From Paenibacillus sp. FSL R5-0623 (GTDB lineage Bacteria; Bacillota; Bacilli; Paenibacillales; Paenibacillaceae), in NCBI RefSeq assembly GCF_037974265.1, contig NZ_CP150233.1:1860001-1924000 (forward strand): 64,000 nucleotides of DNA, written 5' to 3'. Below the pieces are notes generated by a model. That model made no database searches, was not told the origin of the DNA, and saw only the letters and a list, made by a program, of their open reading frames with translations. This document shows, piece by piece, positions 34,578 through 43,520 of this stretch (position 1 is its first letter; each line of letters opens with the position of its first letter). The position numbers and the translations under genes were made by a program.

Positions 34578-37286
34578 GTGACTACACCTGATCGTACACG
34601 CGTCACCGTAGAGATCTACGGGACTTCCTATAAACTGGTTGGCAGCAGTGCCGACTATATGAAACAAGTAGCTAACCTGGTAGATGAGCGTATGGGCGCA
34701 ATCTCCAAGCAAAATTCCCGTCTGGATACTCCGCGTATTGCGGTACTGGCGGCTGTACATATGGCTGAACAGTCTCTTCAGACTCAGGAAATCCGTAATG
34801 AACTGAAGATGATCACTGGAGAACGTACAGAACTGAGAAACGAATTGAATCGGTTGAACGCCATACAAAATGAACATCAACAAGAATTGGAACGGCGTGA
34901 CCAGGCTCTTGCTGATTTGCAAAAGCTGAAGATTGAAGCAGAGCAGGCGTTGCAAAAGTCCGAATCGGACAAAAATTCAGAGATAGCCAAGTTGAATACG
35001 CTGTTGGAGCAAGAACGCGCTCAAGCAACGGAGCGAGTGCAGAAATTGCAGGCGCAAGCGACAGCTCAACTGAAGGAAGCAGAAGCCAAGGGAACGAAAC
35101 AGCTGAAGGAAATGGAAGAGAAAGCGGCTAACCAGCTTAAAACTGCACAGGCACAGGCCGCTTCCCAGCTCAAAGAAGCTCAGAACCGTTCTGCAGCCGA
35201 ATTGCAGCAGGCGCAGGCCAAAGCTGCGGCGCAATATAAAGAGCTGCAGGACAAGACTGCAGCTCAATTAAAAGAAGTCGAAAGCCGTGCCGTTGCAGAA
35301 CGTCAGCAGATTGAAGCCAAAGCTGCGCAGCAGGTTCAGACAGCCAAGGAAGAAGCCGAGTCGGCCATTTTGTCCGAGTTGGAGCAGGCAGAGAGCAATC
35401 TGAAGAAAGCTCAGGAAGAAGCAACGCTGCAATATCAGGAACTTCAGCAACAGATGGAACTTCGTCTTCAACAGGCTGAAGAAAAAGCGTTGCAACAGAC
35501 ACAAGAGCTCACGGATCAGGCGAATCGGGAACGGGCTGACTTGCAGGAACAAGCGGAGCAGCAGCGCCTGACTGAGATAAATCAGTTGAATGCGGAGTTC
35601 AAGGCGTTATCCGAGCAGTTGGAACTCGAATGGATGGAGAAAGAAGCAGCTCTCGAAGAACAATTGCAGCAAGCCAAGGAAGCAGCAGCGTCCCAGGCGA
35701 AAGAAGCCGAAGCGGCGGCGGAGGCCTTGTTGCAAGAAGAACAGGGCAAGCTCAAGCAGCAACTTGAGGAACAACGTAAACAGGCGGAGACTCGACTATT
35801 AGATGTCGAAGAACAATTAGAAGAAGTAATGACCCAGCTTATCAGTGCACAGGACATAGTTGCAGAGCAAGAACAGCAACTTCAGCACGAGCGTGGTCAA
35901 TTGGAATCGTTACGTCATGAACATGGGGTCCGTAAACAGGAGCAGGAAGTTCAGACTCGCCGAATTACGGAACTGGAACAACAACTGGAGCAGTTGAAAG
36001 AGGATCGTTCCCAGTTGCAGGAGCTTCTGCGTGAAACGGAACAGGCTGCCCAGCAATCCCGTGATTCACAGGAACAATGGAAGCAGAAGTATAATGAAAC
36101 TGTGGATAGAGAAACCTCTCTCACAGCACAGCTGCGCAAACTTCAGGAGCAACATGCACAGCTTGAACAGGAAGTTCAAAAGCTTCGTGAGGCTGAAGTG
36201 AAGTCGGAAGAGGAACAACGCAGATTGCATAAGGTGCTTGAACAGGCTCATGCTGCGGTGCGTACATTGCAGAATGAGATCGGCACGCTTACGGAACGTG
36301 AGCAGTCCTGGAAGGACCTTGCTGAGCAGCGATTGGCTGAGATCGGGGACCTGGAGAATCAGATTCTTGAAGTTGCTGAACAAAATGAAACGTTGGAGTC
36401 TGGTGTGCAATCTCTTCATGATGAATTGTCCGTGGTGAAGGAAGAGTCTCGTTTCAACCATGAAGAGGCTGTGCAATACCAGAAGGATGCAGAGCTTTTG
36501 GAAGAGAAACGCAATCAGCTTGAAGTTGAGCTAAATGTTGTTCGGGAAGAGCTGAACCGACTTCAGGATAACTATAAACAAATCCGTAATGATTACAGTG
36601 ATGCATTACAACGGGAAGAGAATTACAGTTCCAAGCTGGATGAATTGAGCAAGGAGAAACAAGAGATTGTGAGCGCACTTGAAGAAGCGAGACAGTCTTC
36701 AGCGAAACTTTCCGAGCGCTACTCGGAGCAAGAGAGCCGGCTAGCCCAGACTGAGGAAGAAGCATTGGAGTGGCAGATCAAACACGAAGAACTGTCAGCC
36801 AAACAGGCCGAGTTGGCATCCCGTCTGGAGCAGATGACAAGACGTGAAGAAGAACTTCACTCAACCGTTGAACAAGCAGAGCAGAACAACCAGGTGTGGC
36901 AACGCCGTGCAGACGAATGGGCGGCTCAGGAACAATCCTGGCAGGAGCGCTGGGCTGCACTTGAGAATGAACTAACGGTTTGGAAGAGAGAAAGTGCTGC
37001 AAGTAGTGAGTTGCTGGAGGGGCTGGAGCAAGAACGACAGCAGCTGGACAAGTTACGTGCAGAAGCGACCCAAGAGAAAGAGATCATGGAAACTAAACTG
37101 CTTGAGATGGGGGAGCGTTACGAACTAGCGGCCAATCAATTACGTTTGTTACAGGTTGAACGTGAAATGGAGCAGGAGAAGGCTGAGCAGCTGAACACGG
37201 AATATCGTCAGTTGCATGATGAATATACGAAATTGCAGACGGAATATAACGAATGGATTGAATTGATTGAACAGGACCAGACCTAG
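34578..37286 (+). CDS. ZapA-domain protein with very long coiled-coil tail
   Basis: The first 90 residues match ZapA, which promotes FtsZ bundling at the division site (VTVEIYGTSYKLVG, then LDTPRIAVLAAVHMAEQ). About 810 residues of almost unbroken coiled coil follow, very rich in Glu, Gln, Ala and Lys, with repeating QLKEAE/QAQAKAAAQ units. The total is 902 residues against roughly 85-100 for normal ZapA. It sits after pheT, where Bacillus subtilis has zapA, so it is probably the ZapA orthologue extended by fusion or expansion. No membrane segment. The GTG at 34578 follows AAGGAGGG. It may link or space FtsZ filaments. Confidence 0.85.
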   Translation: MTTPDRTRVTVEIYGTSYKLVGSSADYMKQVANLVDERMGAISKQNSRLDTPRIAVLAAVHMAEQSLQTQEIRNELKMITGERTELRNELNRLNAIQNEHQQELERRDQALADLQKLKIEAEQALQKSESDKNSEIAKLNTLLEQERAQATERVQKLQAQATAQLKEAEAKGTKQLKEMEEKAANQLKTAQAQAASQLKEAQNRSAAELQQAQAKAAAQYKELQDKTAAQLKEVESRAVAERQQIEAKAAQQVQTAKEEAESAILSELEQAESNLKKAQEEATLQYQELQQQMELRLQQAEEKALQQTQELTDQANRERADLQEQAEQQRLTEINQLNAEFKALSEQLELEWMEKEAALEEQLQQAKEAAASQAKEAEAAAEALLQEEQGKLKQQLEEQRKQAETRLLDVEEQLEEVMTQLISAQDIVAEQEQQLQHERGQLESLRHEHGVRKQEQEVQTRRITELEQQLEQLKEDRSQLQELLRETEQAAQQSRDSQEQWKQKYNETVDRETSLTAQLRKLQEQHAQLEQEVQKLREAEVKSEEEQRRLHKVLEQAHAAVRTLQNEIGTLTEREQSWKDLAEQRLAEIGDLENQILEVAEQNETLESGVQSLHDELSVVKEESRFNHEEAVQYQKDAELLEEKRNQLEVELNVVREELNRLQDNYKQIRNDYSDALQREENYSSKLDELSKEKQEIVSALEEARQSSAKLSERYSEQESRLAQTEEEALEWQIKHEELSAKQAELASRLEQMTRREEELHSTVEQAEQNNQVWQRRADEWAAQEQSWQERWAALENELTVWKRESAASSELLEGLEQERQQLDKLRAEATQEKEIMETKLLEMGERYELAANQLRLLQVEREMEQEKAEQLNTEYRQLHDEYTKLQTEYNEWIELIEQDQT

Positions 37287-37350
37287 CGGATTGATTGTAG
37301 TAGCACTGGCTCGTGTGCAACGCACTCTGGTACAATTTGTTATACTAAAG

Positions 37351-37384
37351 AAGGAGCTCCCGTCGCTGCGGGGGCTCCTTGTCT
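37351..37384. terminator. Bidirectional terminator after the ZapA-like gene
   Basis: AAGGAGCTCCCG pairs with CGGGGGCTCCTT over a short loop, between two convergent genes. Confidence 0.8.
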
Positions 37385-37390
37385 TGAAAC

Positions 37391-37777
37391 CTATTCTTCA
37401 ACGATAATTTTGGAGATCATGCTGCTGTGTCCGGAACCACAGAAGACCGAACAGGACATTTCAAACTCACCAACTTTGTCCGGGGTTATGACTTTGGAAC
37501 TATTTCTGGTGTCGAGCGTAAGATTCAGCTCAGGCACAAGAATACCGTGGTTTCCGTTTACATTTTCATAAACAATCTTAACCGGGACACCTTTTTTAAG
37601 ATGGTACTCGGGTTGATCAAATGTGTAGTTGCTTGCCTTGATGACCAGTTCTTCACTGGCTGTAACGCCAGCATCCGACCCGTTGCTGTCAGAGTCTGCG
37701 GACTGATTCGCTCCTCCACATGCAGTGAGGACCAGAATTAACATACAGGCAGCGAGCCATGTTATGCCTTTCTTCAT
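37391..37777 (-). CDS. Lipoprotein with CuA-like cupredoxin domain
   Basis: A 128-residue protein with a lipobox (LTAC, Cys20), a Ser/Asp-rich linker, and a cupredoxin domain resembling the CuA domain of cytochrome c oxidase subunit II. The metal-binding pattern is complete: a His in NGNHGILVP and CSVFCGSGHSSM, i.e. Cys-x3-Cys-x3-His-x2-Met. The usual Glu between the cysteines is Val here; in CuA that residue binds through its backbone. It lacks the two membrane helices of true CoxB and no oxidase genes are nearby. It could carry electrons or copper on the outer membrane face. AAGGAGG precedes the ATG. Confidence 0.82.
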   Translation of the reverse strand: MKKGITWLAACMLILVLTACGGANQSADSDSNGSDAGVTASEELVIKASNYTFDQPEYHLKKGVPVKIVYENVNGNHGILVPELNLTLDTRNSSKVITPDKVGEFEMSCSVFCGSGHSSMISKIIVEE

Positions 37778-37996
37778 TATGTGCCTCCTTAAAGCGTGAT
37801 ATGGATAAAATTTGAATGATTGCTCCAGTCATCATACCGCAATATGTGGATGCCTGTACACGCTGCGTATGTCGTTTTTTTGAAAATTGTACGTGTACGG
37901 CAGAGCAGGCGTACTGCCCGAATGAAATAAACCCCTTCCGGCCAGGGCCTTCAGAGGTTTAGGAGAATTCATGGGGACGTTAAGGTGAAGTGGAGA

Positions 37997-38356
37997 TTAA
38001 CTTTTGGAGCTTCGTCCGGCATCAAAAGGGGTGGATACCGGGATGAAGAGATCGATAATCCCGATAACCAGCGCAGCGAGAATGGCACCGAGCAGGCTGA
38101 CTTCAACATGATCTACAACATATTGACCAAGCCAAATCACCAGTGCGCTAACGATAAATCCGACAATACCGCGACCAAACGGGTTGACCCTTTTGCCGAA
38201 GATACCTTCAACGATCCAGCCGAGCAGGGCAATGACGAGAGCAAGCAACAGGGCGCTCCAGAAGCCACCAACGGCGAATCCGGGAACGATCCAGCTGACC
38301 ACCATTAATACAATTGCAGCGATGATAAATCGCACGACATGTCCCAGGAAATTCAT
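37997..38356 (-). CDS. Small four-helix membrane protein (phage holin 4_2 / YvlD family)
   Basis: A 119-residue protein with four predicted membrane helices: FIIAAIVLMVVSWIVPGFAV, WSALLLALVIALLGWIV, GIVGFIVSALVIWLG and LLGAILAALVIGIIDL. It matches the YvlD/phage_holin_4_2 family, which despite its name is chromosomal and of unknown function, often linked to envelope stress. No phage genes lie nearby. AGGAGG precedes the ATG. It is divergent from mutS2. Confidence 0.8.
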   Translation of the reverse strand: MNFLGHVVRFIIAAIVLMVVSWIVPGFAVGGFWSALLLALVIALLGWIVEGIFGKRVNPFGRGIVGFIVSALVIWLGQYVVDHVEVSLLGAILAALVIGIIDLFIPVSTPFDAGRSSKS

Positions 38357-38543
38357 GGTGTTTACCTCCTTTTATTCGGATTGAACTGAGCAGGGCAACT
38401 CCAGGGGGATGGAGAGGTTGCACAATCCTGACACCTGTAGTTTGTGGTGCTATGGTTGAAGTTATGTGTGGAAGGATTCGTTAAATAGCGTAAGAAAGTT
38501 TCTTTCGTTATAATACAGATATAGTTTGGAAGGAGTTGTACAC

Positions 38544-40910
38544 TTGGACACGAAAATTTTACACACACTGGAATATCGCAAAATTTTAAATACATTGCTT
38601 AGCTTTGCTCAGACGACCATGGGAAAAAAGAAAGCGGAGCAACTTGAACCAAGCAGTGAACTTGAAGAAGTGAAGCGGTTGTTGCAGCAAACCGATGAAG
38701 CCTTCACATTTGATCGCCTGAAAGGCTCACCGTCGTTTGGGGGAATTGTAGATATTACGGCTTCCATCAAACGTGCTGAAATTGGAGGCACACTTAACCC
38801 TCACGAACTTTTGGGAATATCCAATACAACCTTTGCGGCGCGGCGATTGAAACGTCAGATTGGTACTTTGCATGAAGATGAGCCCATCGAATCATTGTTC
38901 TATATCAGTGATCAACTGTCGGAGCAAAAAACGCTTGAGGATGCCATCAAAATCTGTATTGACGATAATGCAGAGGTTGCCGACAGTGCAAGCGTAACGT
39001 TGGCGCAGATTCGTCGTGAGCTGCGAGGCGGAGAAGCACGGATTCGCGAAAAACTGGATTCCATGATACGATCCTCTACCGTATCCAAGATGCTTCAGGA
39101 TCAGCTCATCACCATCAGAGGAGACCGTTTTGTAATCCCGGTGAAAGCTGAATATCGTTCGTACTTTGGCGGGATTGTGCATGATCAATCCGGTTCGGGT
39201 GCGACATTGTTCATTGAGCCGGAATCCATTGTTGCCATGAACAACAAATTACGTGAAACCCGAATTCGGGAAGAACGCGAAATAGAAATTATTTTGCAGA
39301 AATTGACGGCACTTGTCAGTGAGCAGGGAGAGTGGCTGTTGTATGATGTCGACTTGCTGGGATCACTTGATTTTATCTTTGCCAAAGCACGACTGGCTCG
39401 TGAACTAAAAGCAACATTGCCTCGCATGAATGACCGCGGGTTCCTGAAGCTTAAGAAAGGCCGTCATCCACTGATTGCGATCGAAAATGTGGTTCCAATC
39501 GACATAGAGCTGGGCAATGATTACACATCCATTATCGTGACAGGTCCGAATACGGGTGGTAAGACGGTAACGCTCAAAACGATTGGATTGCTCAGCCTGA
39601 TGGCAATGTCCGGTTTATTTGTTCCGGCTGAGGATGGCAGTCAGTTATGTGTATTTGATGCGATTTATGCAGACATTGGGGACGAGCAGAGTATCGAGCA
39701 GAATCTGAGTACTTTCTCCAGTCATATGACCAACATCATTCGCATTCTGAAAAACATGACGCCGAAAAGTTTGGTGTTGCTCGATGAACTTGGAGCAGGG
39801 ACAGATCCTGCTGAAGGTTCCGCACTGGCGATCTCCATGCTGGAGCATATGCACCGGACGGGATGTCGCATGGTTGCAACCACGCACTACAGTGAACTGA
39901 AAGCATACGCATATGAGCGTAAAGGTGTCATTAATGCCAGCATGGAATTTGACATCAACACACTGAGTCCAACCTATCGCCTTCTGGTGGGTGTACCTGG
40001 ACGAAGTAATGCATTTGCCATTGCAGAGCGACTGGGACTGCCGGGTTACATTCTCGACTACGCCCGTGGCGAAGTGAAGGAAGAGGATCAACGGATTGAG
40101 CACATGATTGCTTCTCTTGAAGAGAACCGTCTTACGGCTGAACAAGAACGTGAGAAGGCAGAGAGCTTGCGCCAGGATATGGAGAAATTACGCAGTCGTC
40201 ATCAGACCGAATTGGAGAAGCTGGAACAGCAGCGTGATCGTAGGATTGAAAAAGCAGAAGAAGATGCACGCAGCATTGTGGACAAGGCTCGCGCGGAAGC
40301 GGAGAAGATTATAGCCGATCTTCGCCTGTTGGCTATGGAAGAAGGTGCTTCCGTGAAGGAGCACAAACTCATTGCTGCCCGCAAACAGCTGGACGAGGCG
40401 GAACCGGAGAAACGCAGAAAAACGGTCAAGAAGACGGCAACAGCGCCGAAGACTCGTGCCATCGGTCCTGGTGATGAAGTGCTTGTCTACAGTTTGAATC
40501 AGAAAGGCCATGTTGTAGAGATGTCGGGCAGCAAAGACGCTATGGTACAACTGGGGATTATGAAAATGAAAGTATCCCTGGATGACCTGGAACTGCAGCA
40601 ATCGGCTCCAGCAGCCAAACCGAAACAAAAACCGGTAACGGGTATGAAACGCACACGTGATGACAATGTGAAAAGTGAATTGGATCTGCGTGGTACCAAC
40701 CTGGAAGAAGCCCTGATGGAGACAGATCGGTTCATTGATGAAGCTTTCCTTGCCAACCTGGGCCAAGTTTATATTATTCACGGTAAAGGTACGGGAATTT
40801 TACGTTCCGGTATTCAGGATTACCTGCGTAAGCATAAACATATTAAAAGCTACCGGCTGGGCAATTACGGAGAAGGCGGGAACGGTGTGACCGTCGCAGA
40901 ATTGGAATAG
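38544..40910 (+). CDS. mutS2: MutS2 endonuclease / ribosome-collision factor
   Basis: A 788-residue MutS-family ATPase without the mismatch-recognition domain. It has Walker A TGPNTGGKT, Walker B LVLLDELGAGTDP, a long coiled-coil and KOW-like linker, and a C-terminal Smr nuclease domain (LDLRG, HGKGTG). MutS2 suppresses recombination in some bacteria, and in Bacillus subtilis also splits collided ribosomes. The TTG at 38544 is chosen because GGAAGGAG (38528-38535) lies eight bases upstream and the length then equals that of the family. A TATAAT box at 38509-38514 probably drives it. Confidence 0.93.
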   Translation: MDTKILHTLEYRKILNTLLSFAQTTMGKKKAEQLEPSSELEEVKRLLQQTDEAFTFDRLKGSPSFGGIVDITASIKRAEIGGTLNPHELLGISNTTFAARRLKRQIGTLHEDEPIESLFYISDQLSEQKTLEDAIKICIDDNAEVADSASVTLAQIRRELRGGEARIREKLDSMIRSSTVSKMLQDQLITIRGDRFVIPVKAEYRSYFGGIVHDQSGSGATLFIEPESIVAMNNKLRETRIREEREIEIILQKLTALVSEQGEWLLYDVDLLGSLDFIFAKARLARELKATLPRMNDRGFLKLKKGRHPLIAIENVVPIDIELGNDYTSIIVTGPNTGGKTVTLKTIGLLSLMAMSGLFVPAEDGSQLCVFDAIYADIGDEQSIEQNLSTFSSHMTNIIRILKNMTPKSLVLLDELGAGTDPAEGSALAISMLEHMHRTGCRMVATTHYSELKAYAYERKGVINASMEFDINTLSPTYRLLVGVPGRSNAFAIAERLGLPGYILDYARGEVKEEDQRIEHMIASLEENRLTAEQEREKAESLRQDMEKLRSRHQTELEKLEQQRDRRIEKAEEDARSIVDKARAEAEKIIADLRLLAMEEGASVKEHKLIAARKQLDEAEPEKRRKTVKKTATAPKTRAIGPGDEVLVYSLNQKGHVVEMSGSKDAMVQLGIMKMKVSLDDLELQQSAPAAKPKQKPVTGMKRTRDDNVKSELDLRGTNLEEALMETDRFIDEAFLANLGQVYIIHGKGTGILRSGIQDYLRKHKHIKSYRLGNYGEGGNGVTVAELE

Positions 40911-40932
40911 CCGGTCCATGAATCAATGATAT

Positions 40933-40961
40933 TCTGCGACCTTATTCATGAAGGTCGCAGA
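40933..40961 (+). other. 11-bp perfect hairpin between mutS2 and the DUF350 gene
   Basis: TCTGCGACCTT pairs with AAGGTCGCAGA over a 7-nt loop. There is no T tract, so it may reduce rather than stop transcription, or protect the mutS2 mRNA end. Confidence 0.6.
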
Positions 40962-40981
40962 TGGGGAGAGGGGAACGGTGC

Positions 40982-41401
40982 GTGATAGAAAGCATTGACC
41001 AATTGCTGTCTCATCCCTTGGGGATGGTACTCGGTTTTTTCTCGGTAGCGATTATGGAGTTGCTTGTATTTCTGGCTTGCTTCGAACTGGTGACCAAGTA
41101 TAAATGCTGGACGGAGATCAAGAAGGGCAATGTGGCCGTTGCGATGGCTACAGGAGGTAAGATCTTCGGGATCTGCAACGTACTGCGTTTCTGCATACAG
41201 GCTAAATCTTCGGTGTATGAAGCCATGACGTGGTCGTTTGTTGGGTTCTTCCTTCTGCTCGTTGCCTATTTTTTGTTCGAATTCCTGACACCCGTGTTCT
41301 CCATTGATAAGGAGATCGAAGCGGACAACCGAGCTGTTGGATTGATATCCATGATTATTTCCGTTTCATTGTCGTTTGTTATTGGCGCGAGTATTATCTA
41401 G
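40982..41401 (+). CDS. DUF350 membrane protein
   Basis: A 139-residue protein with four membrane helices and the DUF350 pattern, including the conserved KGNVAVAMATGGKIFG segment with Gly and Asn residues in a membrane context. The function is unknown. The GTG at 40982 follows GAGAGGGGA; an ATG at 40961 lies in the upstream hairpin. The next two small genes follow at close spacing and probably share its transcript. Confidence 0.8.
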   Translation: MIESIDQLLSHPLGMVLGFFSVAIMELLVFLACFELVTKYKCWTEIKKGNVAVAMATGGKIFGICNVLRFCIQAKSSVYEAMTWSFVGFFLLLVAYFLFEFLTPVFSIDKEIEADNRAVGLISMIISVSLSFVIGASII

Positions 41402-41412
41402 GGGGACCGGTC

Positions 41413-41493
41413 ATGAAGATACTGATACGGATTCTGTTTGCGGCATCAATTGTGTTTTTTGCCATCGGTGTGATCTATGTGATGAATACATGA
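41413..41493 (+). CDS. 26-residue single-span membrane peptide
   Basis: MKILIRILFAASIVFFAIG followed by VIYVMNT forms one basic-headed hydrophobic helix, starting with ATG nine nucleotides after GGGGGACC and 11 bp after the DUF350 stop. It ends 28 bp before the next gene. Position, ribosome binding site and hydrophobicity support a real small membrane protein that may accompany the DUF350 protein. Expression is not proven. Confidence 0.55.
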   Translation: MKILIRILFAASIVFFAIGVIYVMNT

Positions 41494-41521
41494 TGATTTG
41501 AAAGAGAAAGGTTGATTTAAT

Positions 41522-42088
41522 ATGGAGACAACAGTATGCCCTTGGTGTCACACGGAGATTGTATGGGATGAGGAACTCGGTCCTGAAGAAGAGTGTCCAT
41601 ATTGTCACAATGAATTGAAGGGATATCGTACACTCAACATTGACATCGGAGATGAAGAGCAAGATGAAGCTGAAGACGACATTTATGATGTGGATCATGC
41701 AAACGATGATAAACAGACTACGGATCTTTCAGATCTGTGGGGGGATGAAGTTGAGCTCAAATTGCCGGAGTTGCGAACGTTAACCAAATACGCGGATGAA
41801 GGTAATGACCTGATTCAATATGAACAAGGTGTCCAGAAGCAACTTGATCATCAGGAAGAAGTACCCGAGTGCCCGAATTGTCGGGAATTCATGATTCTTG
41901 CTGGTACTCAAGCTGCAACGCAGGATAACTTTACTCCAGTTGCTAACGCAGCTTCAGGCGAAGGGTCACTATTGTCACCACCGTTTAAGGTATTGACCTA
42001 TGTATGCTCGGGATGTTTCCAAGTTCAATACAGTCTGTCTGAGGAAGATCGTCTGCGTCTGATTAAGAACCTGAGCACACAGGAATAA
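41522..42088 (+). CDS. Acidic double zinc-ribbon protein, function unknown
   Basis: A 188-residue protein with four CxxC-type pairs: CPWC and CPYC in the first 35 residues, then after an acidic middle (DEEQDEAEDDIYDVD) CPNC and CSGC. Two zinc ribbons are predicted. The fold suggests nucleic-acid or protein binding, but no known family is recognised. It follows the DUF350 and 26-residue genes closely, with an AAAGAGAAAGG ribosome binding site. Confidence 0.75.
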   Translation: METTVCPWCHTEIVWDEELGPEEECPYCHNELKGYRTLNIDIGDEEQDEAEDDIYDVDHANDDKQTTDLSDLWGDEVELKLPELRTLTKYADEGNDLIQYEQGVQKQLDHQEEVPECPNCREFMILAGTQAATQDNFTPVANAASGEGSLLSPPFKVLTYVCSGCFQVQYSLSEEDRLRLIKNLSTQE

Positions 42089-42222
42089 ACATTACATTAC
42101 GGAGATTCTAACCAATTTCATAGCAATCCTGAAGATTCATCATGTTTTCCTCTTGCTTGGGGCACGTTAAACCTAAGACCTACCTGTGCACAGTTCACTT
42201 CAGGTGGATGAAGGAGGAGCAG

Positions 42223-43437
42223 ATGAAGATTACTTTAGGCCGACAATCCATTCTGCTTTTGGGCGTGAATGGATTGTTTGCGTTAGCCGGAGCGTTGTCG
42301 GGAACCTTTTTGAATGTGTTTCTGTGGAAAAGCCGTCCGGATTATGCCATGTTGGGTTGGTTTACAATTAGTCAGCAATTGGCTATTGGACTCACGTTCT
42401 GGCTTGCTGGCAAATGGGTCAAGGAACACAATAAAATGAGTGCTTTACGACTGGGGACTGCACTGTCCGGGCTTTTCTACATGGTTGTCCTCTGGGCCGG
42501 TTCCAGAGCTGTAGACTGGATTTGGCCTCTGGGCATACTACTGGGTTGTTCTCTGGGGCTATTCTGGATCGCATTTAATGTCGTGTATTTTGAAATAACG
42601 GATCGGGAAAACAGAGATCTATTCAATGGCTGGGTGGGATTACTTGGCTCGATGACAGGAATTATAGGTCCATGGTTCTCCGGTCTGATTATCACCCGAA
42701 TGACGGACAATACAGGGTATCGTCTCATATTTACGGTATCACTTGTCATTTATGTTATCGCGGTGGTATTTAGTTTTTTTCTCAAAAAGAGAAAGGTAAG
42801 CGGTACATATCGCTGGTCCGAGCCTTGGATACAGTTATCCAAACCGGATAGTCCCTGGAGGACCTTGGCCTTGGGTTTGTTCGCTCAGGGTGCGCGTGAA
42901 GGGGTCTTTGCCTTTCTGATTGCATTGCTTGTATACGTGGCCACTGCACAGGAGTACAAGTTGGGACAGTTCTCACTCATCACTTCTGCCGTGGCATTAC
43001 TAAGTTATTGGGCAGTGGGGAAATGGTTTAAACCACAGTATAGATCGAGAGGCATGTTCATCGGAGCTCTGATTCTGCTGATTGTGCTGATACCTCTTCT
43101 GTGGAAAGTGACCTATGTTACGCTGTTAATCATGGGGATTGGAAGTGCAGTTGCGATGCCATTGTATATTTTACCTATGATATCAGCGGGATTCGACATG
43201 ATGGGTACAAGTGGTGAAAATGTGGAAAAAAGGGTTGAACTTGTCGTATTGAGAGAGTTATGTCTGATGGGTGGCAGACTTTTCGGGTTGACCATATTTA
43301 TTGTAACGGTCACGAATACTCCGTCCCTGCGCATGTTAACTTGGCTTATTATCGTTCTGGGTGCTTTTCCGCTCATTGGATGGATCTTTATGCGCAAGTT
43401 ATTGAATCGGACGGAAGGTCAAGAGTCGGGGGGGTAG
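42223..43437 (+). CDS. Major facilitator superfamily transporter
   Basis: A 404-residue protein with about twelve hydrophobic segments, e.g. ILLLGVNGLFALAGALSGTF near the N-terminus, and basic loops at the expected cytoplasmic positions. It resembles the YfkF/YttB-like MFS group. The substrate is unknown. The ATG at 42223 is chosen for its AAGGAGG site; the frame is open upstream to 42142. It converges on an oxidoreductase gene with a strong shared terminator. Confidence 0.82.
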   Translation: MKITLGRQSILLLGVNGLFALAGALSGTFLNVFLWKSRPDYAMLGWFTISQQLAIGLTFWLAGKWVKEHNKMSALRLGTALSGLFYMVVLWAGSRAVDWIWPLGILLGCSLGLFWIAFNVVYFEITDRENRDLFNGWVGLLGSMTGIIGPWFSGLIITRMTDNTGYRLIFTVSLVIYVIAVVFSFFLKKRKVSGTYRWSEPWIQLSKPDSPWRTLALGLFAQGAREGVFAFLIALLVYVATAQEYKLGQFSLITSAVALLSYWAVGKWFKPQYRSRGMFIGALILLIVLIPLLWKVTYVTLLIMGIGSAVAMPLYILPMISAGFDMMGTSGENVEKRVELVVLRELCLMGGRLFGLTIFIVTVTNTPSLRMLTWLIIVLGAFPLIGWIFMRKLLNRTEGQESGG

Positions 43438-43449
43438 CAACCTTTCAAT

Positions 43450-43516
43450 ATACAAACAGGGTACAATGCAAAAGAGAGAGAACTTTCCCTGCATTGTACC
43501 CTGTTTGTATTTGTAT
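43450..43516. terminator. 21-bp perfect hairpin, bidirectional terminator
   Basis: Arms 43450-43470 and 43490-43510 are perfect reverse complements around a 19-nt loop, with T-rich sequence after the right arm. It separates the convergent transporter and oxidoreductase genes. Confidence 0.85.
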
Positions 43517-43520
43517 TGGT

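Noticed and set aside
34590..37250. Long open frames on the opposite strand of the ZapA/coiled-coil gene
   Set aside because: They lack ribosome binding sites and arise from the Glu/Gln/Leu-rich codon use of the real gene.
37997..38356. Prophage remnant suggested by the holin-like protein
   Set aside because: The family is a common chromosomal one (YvlD) and no other phage gene is nearby.
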